Positions 8,801 through 17,847 of a DNA stretch of 35,316 bases are shown here, piece after piece. The position numbers and the translations under genes are program-made. The DNA is from Candidatus Kapaibacterium sp. (GTDB taxonomy: Bacteria > Bacteroidota > Ignavibacteria > Kapaibacteriales > UBA4661), in contig JANYIG010000288.1 of NCBI GenBank assembly GCA_025358765.1, forward strand, positions 1 through 35,316, read 5' to 3'. Numbering within the stretch: the stretch's first letter is position 1; each line of letters begins with the position of its first letter. The notes beneath the pieces were generated by a model, which was not told where the DNA came from, ran no database searches, and saw nothing but the letters and a program-made list of their open reading frames with translations.

Positions 8801-9650
8801 TCAAGGCGTAATACGAATCCGAACTGCAACCGATACATTTTTGGCGTTACTCGTAGGGCGTGGCGTTACGTGCAATGCTCAAGGAGTGCCAGATTGTGCC
8901 GAAACTGAGATTACGCTTCGCTTCCAGCCACCCGCCGGAAAAACGAAGCCGGATGTGGGTGACACGATTTCCATGCAACTTGTGATGAAGAGTTCGCAAC
9001 GCCTGACTGATGCCCGATATGCGGCTAAAGCAAAGAATTACAGTGCTGAGATCATTATTCAAAATCCCGATGTATTTTTCCCAACTGCCATTGTAACGCC
9101 CGGAAATCTCTCTGCTCAGCAAAAAAACATTGGTCGAGCGCGAGTTCGCTTGAATGACGTTCCTGCGAATCGGGGCGCTGCAACGAGCGAGGTTGTTTTG
9201 GGCGAAATACGCGGATTGGCACTGCTTGCGGACACGCTTTCAACGCAAGTTCGCATCGCGGAATTCGTCTGGACAGATTCCGGACTACCCGATGCCAGCA
9301 TTCGCCGCACACTTACCGATGCAACGCTATCGGTTGAAACCTGCACGGCGGGCGGTTCGCCACGCTTACTCATTCCCAATCCAGCGCTCCAACTAACGCT
9401 CGTGCAAGCAGCACCAAACCCCGTGTCCGACCAATTCAACGTGGACTTTATCGTCCACACGGATGCACATCTCGACATCGTGCTTGTGGACGTGATGGGG
9501 CGCAAGGTGAAAACCTTTACAAGTAAAAGCATGACGGCAGACACATATACGATGACGTTCGCCACAAACGATTTAGTCACCGGCTCGTACTTACTGGTGC
9601 TGCAAACACCACTACAAGTGGTAACTCACAGATTGGAGATTTTGAAATGA
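5811..9650 (+). CDS. Large secreted protein: sortilin/BNR-like beta-propeller repeats, IPT/TIG-like domains, HYDIN/ASPM-like segment, C-terminal type IX secretion sorting domain
   Basis: Repeated YAGTxxGGLFRSTDNGTTW-type motifs; P(x)I..L.P.....N.....V.G.NF TIG motifs; C-terminus APNPVSDQFNVDFIVHTDAHLDIVLVDVMGRKVKTF...GSYLLVLQTPLQVVTHRLEILK. Start MKIIFRLCFALTLGLCVVVGTIQAQ at 5811. Confidence 0.85.
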   Translation: MKIIFRLCFALTLGLCVVVGTIQAQQQTLNWEPINKGLPEGTGVNAFSWISNRFGPGLVILAGTGGAGLYRSYDNGDSWSRIDGATTGFRSTDIRAFTISSITIYAGTKNGIYRSINQGSDWTIAGSTTNGLTSISITSLAVGLNFSLYAGTIDGGLFRSTDNGTTWKSSSVGINTPAITALNVIDNSTILAGTPRGIFRSTNNGDTWTFSNRGIPEYVQITGFTGFGTSVYASTFGAGVFRSTDFGLTWTPVNTGLPNLRITSVAVINLPNSSVKPLLVSTYGNGVFLSNNDGASWGQASYNIGNVKDPSSTPIFVTRVAIVETTPFAALLGATAYRATRVNAPPPIITSFSPASATAGTQDLVVTIEGANFNAPTVTLDGKTLELVSSSQTRLVVKVPASEISYETIKVVEVKNADGQKDNAGYRITAPTAPFITKLNPPSDTVQANPLRVAIVGSNFQPDATVIFNGVLIPPERILGRLSTLLIVNVPIEAVLYPGRVPVRVTNPKSGEFAEVLFTIKARPPKIATLTPPAVSVNAPTFNLAISGEDFFTTATVSIGGMKLDILNQSTTQIIAVIPSALITTIGSVTVTVTNPDGQFKSTQLKVVEFGLGLTASESIVCPGAPVQITGTILGGVGNYRIVSWTPAVSSSTLIGKTIQALVNPTVTTTYTLKLADNSNAEIQTAITIGVLQPSAVSEPLRVAFDTVNTFFTRIDQKTIIIRNTSSDNTTLTLGTPRTTTDNFAVITPVAGTILLGKQTSMTITVQFNPLQDGFVSDTLLIPYNPCGNVIAIPLSGRRITPVLPPPVPVTLQTGASGNFPANQPPTFSWSAVTFAASYSLQIARIDRNFTLANGFDGADFPIATTANTSLQPTFALQPNTAYAWTVRAVNSATTSTWTVPQYFITAPTGVQQLSLLPTKIDFGSTIVNDTERRGIQLTNPGNATQTIMSVDFFPAAVGSGAQRIFDISGSFTRNIVNPLLPANAVLTFRPTDTIPYQGVIRIRTATDTFLALLVGRGVTCNAQGVPDCAETEITLRFQPPAGKTKPDVGDTISMQLVMKSSQRLTDARYAAKAKNYSAEIIIQNPDVFFPTAIVTPGNLSAQQKNIGRARVRLNDVPANRGAATSEVVLGEIRGLALLADTLSTQVRIAEFVWTDSGLPDASIRRTLTDATLSVETCTAGGSPRLLIPNPALQLTLVQAAPNPVSDQFNVDFIVHTDAHLDIVLVDVMGRKVKTFTSKSMTADTYTMTFATNDLVTGSYLLVLQTPLQVVTHRLEILK

Positions 9651-11710
9651 AGCTGAACCTTTTATCATTCGTCATTCGTCGCTGGTCATTTGTCCTCACA
9701 TTTACACTTTTAGCACCGCCATTGGTTCACGCTCAAACCGCGTACGAAGAACCGTCTTTGGTACGCTATGGATTATTTGGGAGCTATGACCTCAACCAGC
9801 ACACCGTCAAATTCAAGGAGATCGTGCCGAGTTGCTGCAATAAAGTGTTCCCCAATGTCAATAATTCAAGCTGGACTGCAGGAGCGTTATTTGAGATACC
9901 GATTGTGGGTAGTTTCGGCATTAGCCTCCGCGCTGCATATTCCCCTCTTTCGACAAATTTTGCAACAGATTCCTTGCTGCCTTTGAGTAGCATTGGTGCG
10001 AATCAACCCCGTGCAATCCCCGTTCGCTTTGGGCTGGAAACAAAACTCGCCAGCATTGATATTGAGCCGACGTTTACCTTCCGCCCTATTGAACGCCTTT
10101 CCATCTACGCTGGTATGCGGGCTGCACTGTTTATCCAATCCAATTTCCGTCAATACGAACAACTCTTAGATAACAGTGTCGTCTATGCCGATACCCGCAC
10201 TAACACTCGCGCTGACGTAAGCGGCTCTATTCCTACGCGTAACGCATTTGTGCCGTTTTTGTTGGGTGGTATTAGCTACGAAATTCCGATAAGCCCGACC
10301 ATTTCTGTTGCCCCAGAGATTTTTTATTCCTACAAACTCGGCAGCCTACTCAACAACGAAACATGGCAAGTTAATACGCTGCGTTTGGGAGTTTCCGTGC
10401 GGTTCTCGCCTGCACCGACTATCCGTGTAGAATCATCGCCATCGCAGCTGCGTGACCAACGTAAACCAGACATCAACAAAACTCCGATTGACAAACAACA
10501 GAACAAAATAGATCAAGTAGAAAAAATGCTTGCGCCGCCAACAGCAAAGATTTTCTCCGTGAGCGGCATCGTTATTGGCTCTACCAACACTCAGCAGGTG
10601 ACCAGCCCAATAGTGAAAGTGGAAGAATTTGCGGCATCCGGCTCGAAGCCGCTTCTGAACGCTGTCTTTTTCGATGAAAAAGAAAGTGAGATTCCAGCTC
10701 GATATCACCGCCTAAAACCAACCGAACGGGCAAAGTTTCAGGTAGATAATCTTGCTTCGCTCGGTGTTCTCGACACGTATTATCAAATGCTGAATATCCT
10801 TGGCAAGCGTATGTCCTCATCACCCAAAACGAAAATTACACTCACTGGGTACGCCGATGGTTTGAAGGAAGCCAACAATCGTCAACTCGCATTACAGCGC
10901 GTAGAAAGTGTAAAAAAATATCTCAAAGATATGTGGAGCATTGATGATAAACGTGTTACAGTCAAGGTTTCCGGCAGTGAACCCCTTTCCTCCAGCAGCG
11001 CCAATGCTCGCAGCCGTGCCGAAGAGCAGCGTCGCGTGGACATTCAATCCGAAACATCAGAGCTCCTTGATGAACTCCGCTTCGATTACACCCAGCGCGG
11101 CGCAAACCCTCGTGTGCTGAAGATGAAATTTGACATTAATGCTCCGGCAGGCTTAAAACAATGGAAACTTGATGCCGTCGAGGCAGATAGTGTACGAGTG
11201 CGAACGCTGAAAACGTTCCGGGGAACGGATACCTATCCCGAAATCTTGGAATGGATTGTGGCTGCTACGCCGCAGGACACACTGCCCGCAGCTTCGCGCG
11301 ATATTGCCTTGCGATTGGAAGCCACCGACTCGCTTGGCAGGACAGGTAGAGCACCATTCTCCTTCGTGCCAATGGAGCTATTGACGATTTCCAACAAACG
11401 CAAATCCCGTAAACCTGACGAACGCGTAGACGGCTACACAGTTATTCCGTCGAGCTATGCAGCTCCGCTCATGGCGGACGACCCAAATATGCAGCGTACT
11501 ATAAAAAAAATTCAATCTAAACTTACGCCGGATGTAAAAGTGAATATTATAAGTGATGCTGGCGACGGGGCTCAAACGGTCGCAAAAGCATTAAACCTGC
11601 CGCAAGCCAAGGTTTCAACGAGTACACAGCCTTTGTACAACACAACATTGCCGGAAGGACGGTTCTACAACCGCGCCGTGCAAGTGGATGTGCGGACACC
11701 GCTTAAATAG
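9647..11710 (+). CDS. OmpA-family outer-membrane protein with N-terminal barrel-like region
   Basis: C-terminal OmpA-like segment KITLTGYADGLKEANNRQLALQRVESVKKYLKDMWSIDDKRVTVKVSGSEPL...SRAEEQRRVDIQSE; signal peptide; 4-nt ATGA overlap with the upstream gene. Confidence 0.8.
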   Translation: MKLNLLSFVIRRWSFVLTFTLLAPPLVHAQTAYEEPSLVRYGLFGSYDLNQHTVKFKEIVPSCCNKVFPNVNNSSWTAGALFEIPIVGSFGISLRAAYSPLSTNFATDSLLPLSSIGANQPRAIPVRFGLETKLASIDIEPTFTFRPIERLSIYAGMRAALFIQSNFRQYEQLLDNSVVYADTRTNTRADVSGSIPTRNAFVPFLLGGISYEIPISPTISVAPEIFYSYKLGSLLNNETWQVNTLRLGVSVRFSPAPTIRVESSPSQLRDQRKPDINKTPIDKQQNKIDQVEKMLAPPTAKIFSVSGIVIGSTNTQQVTSPIVKVEEFAASGSKPLLNAVFFDEKESEIPARYHRLKPTERAKFQVDNLASLGVLDTYYQMLNILGKRMSSSPKTKITLTGYADGLKEANNRQLALQRVESVKKYLKDMWSIDDKRVTVKVSGSEPLSSSSANARSRAEEQRRVDIQSETSELLDELRFDYTQRGANPRVLKMKFDINAPAGLKQWKLDAVEADSVRVRTLKTFRGTDTYPEILEWIVAATPQDTLPAASRDIALRLEATDSLGRTGRAPFSFVPMELLTISNKRKSRKPDERVDGYTVIPSSYAAPLMADDPNMQRTIKKIQSKLTPDVKVNIISDAGDGAQTVAKALNLPQAKVSTSTQPLYNTTLPEGRFYNRAVQVDVRTPLK
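9658..9699 (+). repeat. Heptamer tandem repeat CCTTTTA TCATTCG TCATTCG TCGCTGG TCATTTG TCCTCAC
   Basis: Read directly; 7-nt phase retained; lies in the signal-peptide codons of the OmpA-like gene. Confidence 0.75.
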
Positions 11711-11726
11711 AAATTAGAACGTCAGA

Positions 11727-13130
11727 ATGCAGCATAAACCTCATTGTCTTATTGTTGGCGGCGGCTTTGCGGGCGCAACGGCTGCCGTAACGCTTGTGCA
11801 GGCTGGTTGGCGGGTGACGCTTCTGGAAGCGAAGAGTGAAGCGGGCGGCAGGGTGTACTCGCTGACTGACCGTGAAACAGGCGAAGTAATTGACAATGGG
11901 CAACATTTGCTGATGGGCTGTTATCATCACACATTACACGTCCTCCAAACTCTTGGCACTGAGGGGCTTCTGCGTCCGCAGAAATCCATGCGAGTTGATT
12001 TTGCAGATTGCAAGCCAAACACCAATATCAATGCCGAATTTTTCACCTTAGACACCTCGTTGCTACCCGGCAAAGCAGGCATGGCGCTTGGCATTGCACG
12101 ACTGCGCGGTTTGACGTTGCAAGACCGCTTCAATGCTCTGCTGCTATCGCTCAAGATTCAACTCCATATTGCCCGTCCGCAGGGAAAAACCGCGCAGGAG
12201 TTTTTGGTAGAATACAAGCAGTCGGACAATAGTATTCATCGCTTTTGGGAGCCGATTATTCTCGCCACGCTTAATGCTCATCCCTCGGCAGCAGCGGCTT
12301 CATTGCTGGTGGAGGTGTTTCGGAGAGCATTTTTTGCAGATACCGCATCGTCAAGGCTTTTGTTGCCGCGTACCGGACTTGCAGAACTGCTTGCACCACT
12401 TCCCAAATGGCTTGAACGATACGGTTGCGTTTTCAGGCAAGCCACCGTATCGGAAATTCTCTTTGAAAGCAATAGAGTTATTGGTGCTAAAACAAGTAGT
12501 GGCGAAGTTTTTCATGCCGATTGTATGATTTCTACCGTACCGCCGCGCATCCTTGCTCGCTTATTACCAGAATCAATCTCACACCCAATAGGCTCTACTT
12601 GGCACTTCGCACAATTAACGCAATACGAATTTTCGCCCATTGTATCGGTCTATCTCTGGTTTGACCGTCCGTGCTTTGAGCAGGAATTTATCGCCATGCT
12701 TGGTACAAAAGTCCAGTGGATTTTTAACCGTCGCCGGATGTGCGATGCGCCCGACGATGTAGTAAAACGCTTTCCTGGTCATATTTCTCTTACTATCAGC
12801 GCCAGCGACGACATTATTACTGCCAGCGCCGACACAATCATCACGCTTTGTATGGATGAACTTCGGCAGGCGTTTCCGTCTGTCCGTGAAGCAGTATTAC
12901 TTCGTTCGCGCGTTATCAAGGAGAAAATGGCAACACCGCACATCACCCCAGAACTTGAATTAAAGCGCCTTACAGCCCAAACACCTATTGCAAATTTCTT
13001 CGTTGCGGGCGATTGGACGGACACTAAACTTCCCGCCACAATAGAAGGCGCTTCACAAAGCGGCTTCACGGCAGCGCAAATGGCTTTACGTGGATTTTCG
13101 TCAACAGGTAAGATTATGTCTGCGATTTGA
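11727..13130 (+). CDS. hpnE: FAD-dependent amine oxidase-type protein, hydroxysqualene dehydroxylase-like (HpnE)
   Basis: CLIVGGGFAGATAAVTLVQAGWRVTLLEAKSEAGGRVYSLTDRETGEVIDNGQHLLMGCYHHTL, FWEPIILATLN, C-terminal FVAGDWTDTKLPATIEGASQSGFTAAQ. Confidence 0.85.
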   Translation: MQHKPHCLIVGGGFAGATAAVTLVQAGWRVTLLEAKSEAGGRVYSLTDRETGEVIDNGQHLLMGCYHHTLHVLQTLGTEGLLRPQKSMRVDFADCKPNTNINAEFFTLDTSLLPGKAGMALGIARLRGLTLQDRFNALLLSLKIQLHIARPQGKTAQEFLVEYKQSDNSIHRFWEPIILATLNAHPSAAAASLLVEVFRRAFFADTASSRLLLPRTGLAELLAPLPKWLERYGCVFRQATVSEILFESNRVIGAKTSSGEVFHADCMISTVPPRILARLLPESISHPIGSTWHFAQLTQYEFSPIVSVYLWFDRPCFEQEFIAMLGTKVQWIFNRRRMCDAPDDVVKRFPGHISLTISASDDIITASADTIITLCMDELRQAFPSVREAVLLRSRVIKEKMATPHITPELELKRLTAQTPIANFFVAGDWTDTKLPATIEGASQSGFTAAQMALRGFSSTGKIMSAI

Positions 13131-14364
13131 CATTGATGGCAAGTAATGTAGCATCATCGGCAAGTTCCAGAGTGGCACGTCCCGCGCCGCAGAAGGTACG
13201 GAGATGGGAAATTATTGTGTCGTAGAGTTGTTGCGGCATCTGCGAGCTGCCGTGTTTTTTGAGAACACGTTTGACGTTTTCTAAGCCAAATTCCTCATTG
13301 CCTGCATTGGTGGCTTCCATCACGCCATCGGTGAGAAACACAAAAACGTCACCTTCTTGGAATGAAGTACTCTGGACGTTGAACACACCTTTTGTTGCCA
13401 ATCCAAGTGCCATGCCACGTGGCTTGATTTCCTGCACTGAAGCCGTTCGCGGCGTATAATGGAGTACAGGCAGGTGTCCAGCATTCGCAACAATGAGTGT
13501 TTGGTTCTGGAAATTAACCAGGCAACATTGGAAACTCACGAACATACCCTTGTCAGCATTTTCGCAAATCATCTGGTTCAACGATTGCATCAGTGCCGGA
13601 AGGTTGCTGTAATGCTTGAGTTCCGTACGGAATGCACTTTTCGTAACTGCCATAAGCAACCCTGCTGCGATATTATGCCCCGATACATCACCAACGGCAA
13701 CAGCGATTTCATGCTCTGAGAACCGCACAACATCGAAGTAATCACCACCGACCTCGTTGGAAGGTACGGTTTTTCCAAATGCGGTATAGAATGGTTCGTT
13801 CAACGAAATTTCTGGTACAAAGCGCTGCTGGATAATCCGCGCAGCGTCTAATTCGCTCACCATCTGGACTTTTTCGCGGCTGATGGTACTCATCACATTC
13901 CCATAGAGCCGCATTCCAGTATAAACGCAGACGACTATTCCGAAAAACAATAATGTCGAGACAACATCATGGAAGCCCTCAATTCCGTTCATGCCAATTG
14001 TGATATGGGCAAAACCGCGACCAGTGAAAAAGCCGTAGAGTGCTCCAAAGACGGCACACAAACATATATATGTGAGATAATAACGCGGCTTGCGAAGACG
14101 AGAATTAACAATGCTTGCAGCAACATAACCATTACCAATAAGTGCCAGAGTGTAGATGTACCAAACAGAACTTGTACTAAGGTGGGCATCATCGCTCAAT
14201 GGTTTCAGAGCCAGATGTAATGCAAAAAGAACGGCAGTATTAAACGCAACAATGGCACCAGCTCCCTGTAACCGTTGGCGAAGCGGCAAGTCAGTAAACC
14301 CCTGATAATCGCGGAATGAACGTTCAATAAAACGTTCAGCAAGATTTTTTTTGCTTCTGGACAT
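13114..14364 (-). CDS. Membrane-anchored PP2C-type (SpoIIE/RsbU-like) serine phosphatase
   Basis: Multiple N-terminal TM segments then AARIIQQRFVPE...SNEVGGDYFDVV...VAVGDVSGHNIAAGLLMA...FLTDGVMEATN. Confidence 0.9.
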   Translation of the reverse strand: MSRSKKNLAERFIERSFRDYQGFTDLPLRQRLQGAGAIVAFNTAVLFALHLALKPLSDDAHLSTSSVWYIYTLALIGNGYVAASIVNSRLRKPRYYLTYICLCAVFGALYGFFTGRGFAHITIGMNGIEGFHDVVSTLLFFGIVVCVYTGMRLYGNVMSTISREKVQMVSELDAARIIQQRFVPEISLNEPFYTAFGKTVPSNEVGGDYFDVVRFSEHEIAVAVGDVSGHNIAAGLLMAVTKSAFRTELKHYSNLPALMQSLNQMICENADKGMFVSFQCCLVNFQNQTLIVANAGHLPVLHYTPRTASVQEIKPRGMALGLATKGVFNVQSTSFQEGDVFVFLTDGVMEATNAGNEEFGLENVKRVLKKHGSSQMPQQLYDTIISHLRTFCGAGRATLELADDATLLAINVKSQT

Positions 14365-14389
14365 AAGAGTTTGGGTTATTTTCTATCAC

Positions 14390-15028
14390 TTACCACCGCA
14401 ATGCTAATCCTATACGCCCTTGCACGGGCATAATATTGAGGCTTGCTTTGAGGTCATCGGTCACATCAAATTCATACAAATGCGCCCCCACAAACGCATC
14501 CACCGCCGCAAGCAGATAAACGCCAAGCAAATAGACAGCATAAGTGTCACGCACATCACGATAAAACTCTCGATAACGGAGCGTGAGCTGTCCCGATGAC
14601 GAATGCTGCGCGGAATCATTCAAATTATCATATTGTTGACGATACGTTACAAATTTGCTATTTGCTGAGTAAACCTGATATCCCAGCAGTACTGCGCCAC
14701 CGAATGCCAATGGCGCTTTCCAATACGATTCCACGTACACTTGCCCCCAGCCCGGCATCAGCAACGAACGCCACACAGCGCCAAACGGTGATTTTTCCAT
14801 TCTAAGTTCTGCCGTCGTGGATGTTTGTGGCAATATCTCCTTTAATGGCAGGAAGACTTTTTCCATGGCTTTTTCTTGTTCTGGCTTAATCGTTGCAGAT
14901 GTAGAGAGAATAGGTTCTGTAGGTTGAGCGCAAAGCGGTATTGTGGCTGCAACACAAAGAAAAAGAAGCCCGAACACAAGTGTTATTCGGGCTTTGGAGC
15001 AAATCGTTATGAACATTTTATTCGTCAC
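14390..15028 (-). CDS. DUF5683-like exported/membrane protein
   Basis: Signal peptide; [36 protein letters not shown]-track start is a GTG overlapping the ridA stop; an ATG lies a few codons downstream. Confidence 0.7.
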   Translation of the reverse strand: MTNKMFITICSKARITLVFGLLFLCVAATIPLCAQPTEPILSTSATIKPEQEKAMEKVFLPLKEILPQTSTTAELRMEKSPFGAVWRSLLMPGWGQVYVESYWKAPLAFGGAVLLGYQVYSANSKFVTYRQQYDNLNDSAQHSSSGQLTLRYREFYRDVRDTYAVYLLGVYLLAAVDAFVGAHLYEFDVTDDLKASLNIMPVQGRIGLALRW

Positions 15029-15399
15029 TTTACAGCAACAATTTCAATCTCAACCATCACATCTTTCGGAAGCCTTGCCACTTCTACCGTCGAACGGGCA
15101 GGTTTGCTTTCGCCAAGATATTTCCCATAAACTTCATTCATTGCCACAAAGTTATTCATATCTTTCAGGAATACCGTTGCTTTCACGACGTTAGCGAACG
15201 TGTAGCCCGCCTCATCCAGCAAGGCTTTGATATTTTCTAACGCTTGAGTGGTTTGTTCAGCAATGCCACCCGCAACTACATCACCGTTTTTGAGCGGAAT
15301 CTGCCCCGACAGAAACAGCATCACACCTTGTGTTTGAATACCTTGCGAATACGGTCCGATTGGTTCGGGGGCGTTGCTTGTGTAAATAACGTTTTTCAT
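15025..15399 (-). CDS. ridA: RidA family reactive intermediate/imine deaminase
   Basis: [78 protein letters not shown]...[24 protein letters not shown]. Start placed at the internal Met. Confidence 0.93.
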   Translation of the reverse strand: MKNVIYTSNAPEPIGPYSQGIQTQGVMLFLSGQIPLKNGDVVAGGIAEQTTQALENIKALLDEAGYTFANVVKATVFLKDMNNFVAMNEVYGKYLGESKPARSTVEVARLPKDVMVEIEIVAVK

Positions 15400-15505
15400 A
15401 GTCCAAAGTTCGGAAAAAGAGATGAACAAAAAATGTTAAACTGTGTTAAAATCGCCTTCGATTATTGGTTCAAGCCATTGAGATGCACTATTGGGAAGAT
15501 TCCTG

Positions 15506-16453
15506 CTAAAAGGTTTCTGCATGGATTTTGCCAAGCATCGCCGCTCCCACAAGACCAGCAGTGCTGCCAAATTTCGCAGCACGAATGTCCGATTCCGACG
15601 CAATCGTCGGCAGAGCACGAGTTTTCAGGGTGTTCCGTGCTGTGTCCAGAAATATTGGATGCGCTTGCGATACACCACCGCCCACTACGACTACACGCAT
15701 ATCCAAAATCGCCAGCATCGAACATAAACCCAATCCTAGCACTGTGCCAGCATGTTTCAAGCATTCGAGCGCCGCAACATCGTGGCGTACTGCGGCTTCG
15801 GAGATGTCTTTCACATCTAAATCCTTGACGTTGTTTAGTGTGGAATCGGGATATTTTGCAGCGAACAGATGCCCCATCGTGATTAAGCCCGCACGACCAA
15901 TTATTTCTTCCAATGTTCCCGTCTGGAAAAGCTGTTTGCCTGCTTCCGTCGTGGCATTGAAGTCCATTACGATATGCCCAACTTCTCCAGCACCGCCACG
16001 TTCACCTGTAAAAATACGATTCTCGACGATGATTGCACCACCAACTCCAGTTCCAAGCGTAATATAGAGAAAATGAGAAGCATCGTTGCCTGCACCAAGC
16101 TCCGATTCTGCTAACCCCGCCACATTTGCATCGTTATCCACTGTAAGCGGTACAGAAGAGACGGATTGCAAAAGCTCGATAAGTGGTACAATCCCCCAGC
16201 CCGGTAAGTTTGGCGGATGATACACACAACCGTCCTTCGGGTTTACTACTGACGGAAACCCCACACCAATTGATTCCCCTTGCTCTGAGAGTTTTTTGAC
16301 TATGGATTGCAGCTGCTCAATCATCGCATCTTTGCCAGCCTGCGGATTAGTCGGAACGGATGTTTGCTGTGCGATAGAGCCGTCGGCAGCTACAATACCG
16401 TATTTGATGGTTGTTCCACCAATGTCAATTCCTGCAAACATAGTCAGTGCCAC
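15506..16453 (-). CDS. ROK-family sugar kinase (glucokinase-like), without the usual Cys zinc motif
   Basis: FAGIDIGGTTIKYGIV, TVDNDANVAGLAE, ITLGTGVGGAIIVENRIFTG, GAGEVGHIVMD. Confidence 0.9.
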   Translation of the reverse strand: MALTMFAGIDIGGTTIKYGIVAADGSIAQQTSVPTNPQAGKDAMIEQLQSIVKKLSEQGESIGVGFPSVVNPKDGCVYHPPNLPGWGIVPLIELLQSVSSVPLTVDNDANVAGLAESELGAGNDASHFLYITLGTGVGGAIIVENRIFTGERGGAGEVGHIVMDFNATTEAGKQLFQTGTLEEIIGRAGLITMGHLFAAKYPDSTLNNVKDLDVKDISEAAVRHDVAALECLKHAGTVLGLGLCSMLAILDMRVVVVGGGVSQAHPIFLDTARNTLKTRALPTIASESDIRAAKFGSTAGLVGAAMLGKIHAETF

Positions 16454-16474
16454 GATTGATTGATACGATATGAG

Positions 16475-16765
16475 TTACTTTTTCGGAGATTCGATACGAT
16501 AAACACTTTCTCCCTGTCGAATCATTCCGTAGCGTTCACGGGCAATTTTTTCAATGAGCAACGTGTCGTTGTCAAGTTGTTTCACCATCTTTTTGAGAGA
16601 GTCTTGTTGCTCACGTGCAGCTCCAATACTTTCTTGCAGCTTGCGTTTCTCCACCTCAAGGCTCACACGCGAGAATACGCCCCGCGACGAGAACAACGCA
16701 TAGACCACAAATAGTCCTCCTAATGCTAAGGCAAGAATCCGGCGGTTTTGTTTAGGTTGTGCCAT
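16475..16765 (-). CDS. FtsB/DivIC-family septum formation protein
   Basis: Single N-terminal TM then coiled coil: LEVEKRKLQESIGAAREQQDSLKKMVKQLDNDTLLIEKIARERYGMIRQGESVYRI. Start MAQPKQNRR at 16765. Confidence 0.8.
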   Translation of the reverse strand: MAQPKQNRRILALALGGLFVVYALFSSRGVFSRVSLEVEKRKLQESIGAAREQQDSLKKMVKQLDNDTLLIEKIARERYGMIRQGESVYRIESPKK

Positions 16766-16796
16766 CCGCGCTTTCCTATGTTGATGCAGTGGAGTT

Positions 16797-17792
16797 CTAT
16801 TGTGTAATTCGTCCAATCACAAGCGGTTTTTCCCCCGCCCTTGTGAGTATAGCTATAATATCGTTCACGTTCTGCTCCGACGCTACCATAATCAAGCCAA
16901 TACCAAGGTTGAATACATGGCGCATCTCTGCGTCGTTCACACTGCCCGTTTGCTGAATAAGGTTGAATAGCGGCGGTATTTGCCACGACCTCCAATTGAC
17001 ATCAATCGTCAAATGCTTTGGTACGACGCGTTTTGTATTACCAATGATACCGCCGCCCGTGATATGCGAAAGCCCGTTTAGGATATCAAGCTCTAAAAGT
17101 GGCTTCACAACATGCAAATACGACCGATGCACCTTCAGCATTGCCTCGCCAAGTGTCTCGCCGAGTACGTCAATGTGTTTGTCGAGCGAAAAATTTGGCA
17201 GCAATACGCTCCGCGCAAGGGAATAACCATTCGTATGCAAACCCGACGATGGCAACCCGATAAGCACATCACCTGCTTGAATACGCTCGCCATTCAATAT
17301 TTTGCTTTTTTCTACTACGCCGACAATGGTTCCAGCAACGTCGTATTCACCTTCGGCGTACATTGAAGGCATTTCCGCAGTTTCGCCGCCAATGAGCGCA
17401 CAACCATTTTCACGGCACGCCGTTGCAAAACCTGTAATCACTTGCTCTGCAACATCTGTAGATAATTTACCCGTTGCAAAGTAATCCATAAAATACAGAG
17501 GCGAAGCGCCGCAGACGAGAATATCGTTCACGCAGTGGTTGACCAAATCCTGTCCGACGGTTGTATGAATACCCGTTGCAAATGCGATTTTGAGTTTCGT
17601 CCCAACGCCATCTACACTTGAGACAAGGACGGGGTGCTCATAGTCGGGAAACTTTGCATCAAAGAACGCGCCAAAAAGCCCGATGTCCGTCATCACGCTC
17701 GGCGTGAAGGTCGAACGGACAAGCGGTTTGATGCGGTCAATAAGTTTTTCCCCTGCTTCTATGTCAACGCCAGCTGCTTTATACGTATTCAT
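16797..17792 (-). CDS. purM: Phosphoribosylformylglycinamidine cyclo-ligase
   Basis: MNTYKAAGVDIEAGEKLIDRIKPLV, VSSVDGVGTKLKIAF, ALIGGETAEMPSMY, GLPSSGLHTNGYSLAR, HITGGGI. Confidence 0.97.
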   Translation of the reverse strand: MNTYKAAGVDIEAGEKLIDRIKPLVRSTFTPSVMTDIGLFGAFFDAKFPDYEHPVLVSSVDGVGTKLKIAFATGIHTTVGQDLVNHCVNDILVCGASPLYFMDYFATGKLSTDVAEQVITGFATACRENGCALIGGETAEMPSMYAEGEYDVAGTIVGVVEKSKILNGERIQAGDVLIGLPSSGLHTNGYSLARSVLLPNFSLDKHIDVLGETLGEAMLKVHRSYLHVVKPLLELDILNGLSHITGGGIIGNTKRVVPKHLTIDVNWRSWQIPPLFNLIQQTGSVNDAEMRHVFNLGIGLIMVASEQNVNDIIAILTRAGEKPLVIGRITQ

Positions 17793-17847
17793 TTGAAAAT
17801 TTCGTGAAGTCTTGTGAGAGGTCGTGCATAAAATTTGGGATACTGAA

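Noticed and set aside
15244-16067. Plus-strand ORFs of 194 and 179 aa
   Set aside because: Antisense to ridA/ROK, which have clear family motifs.
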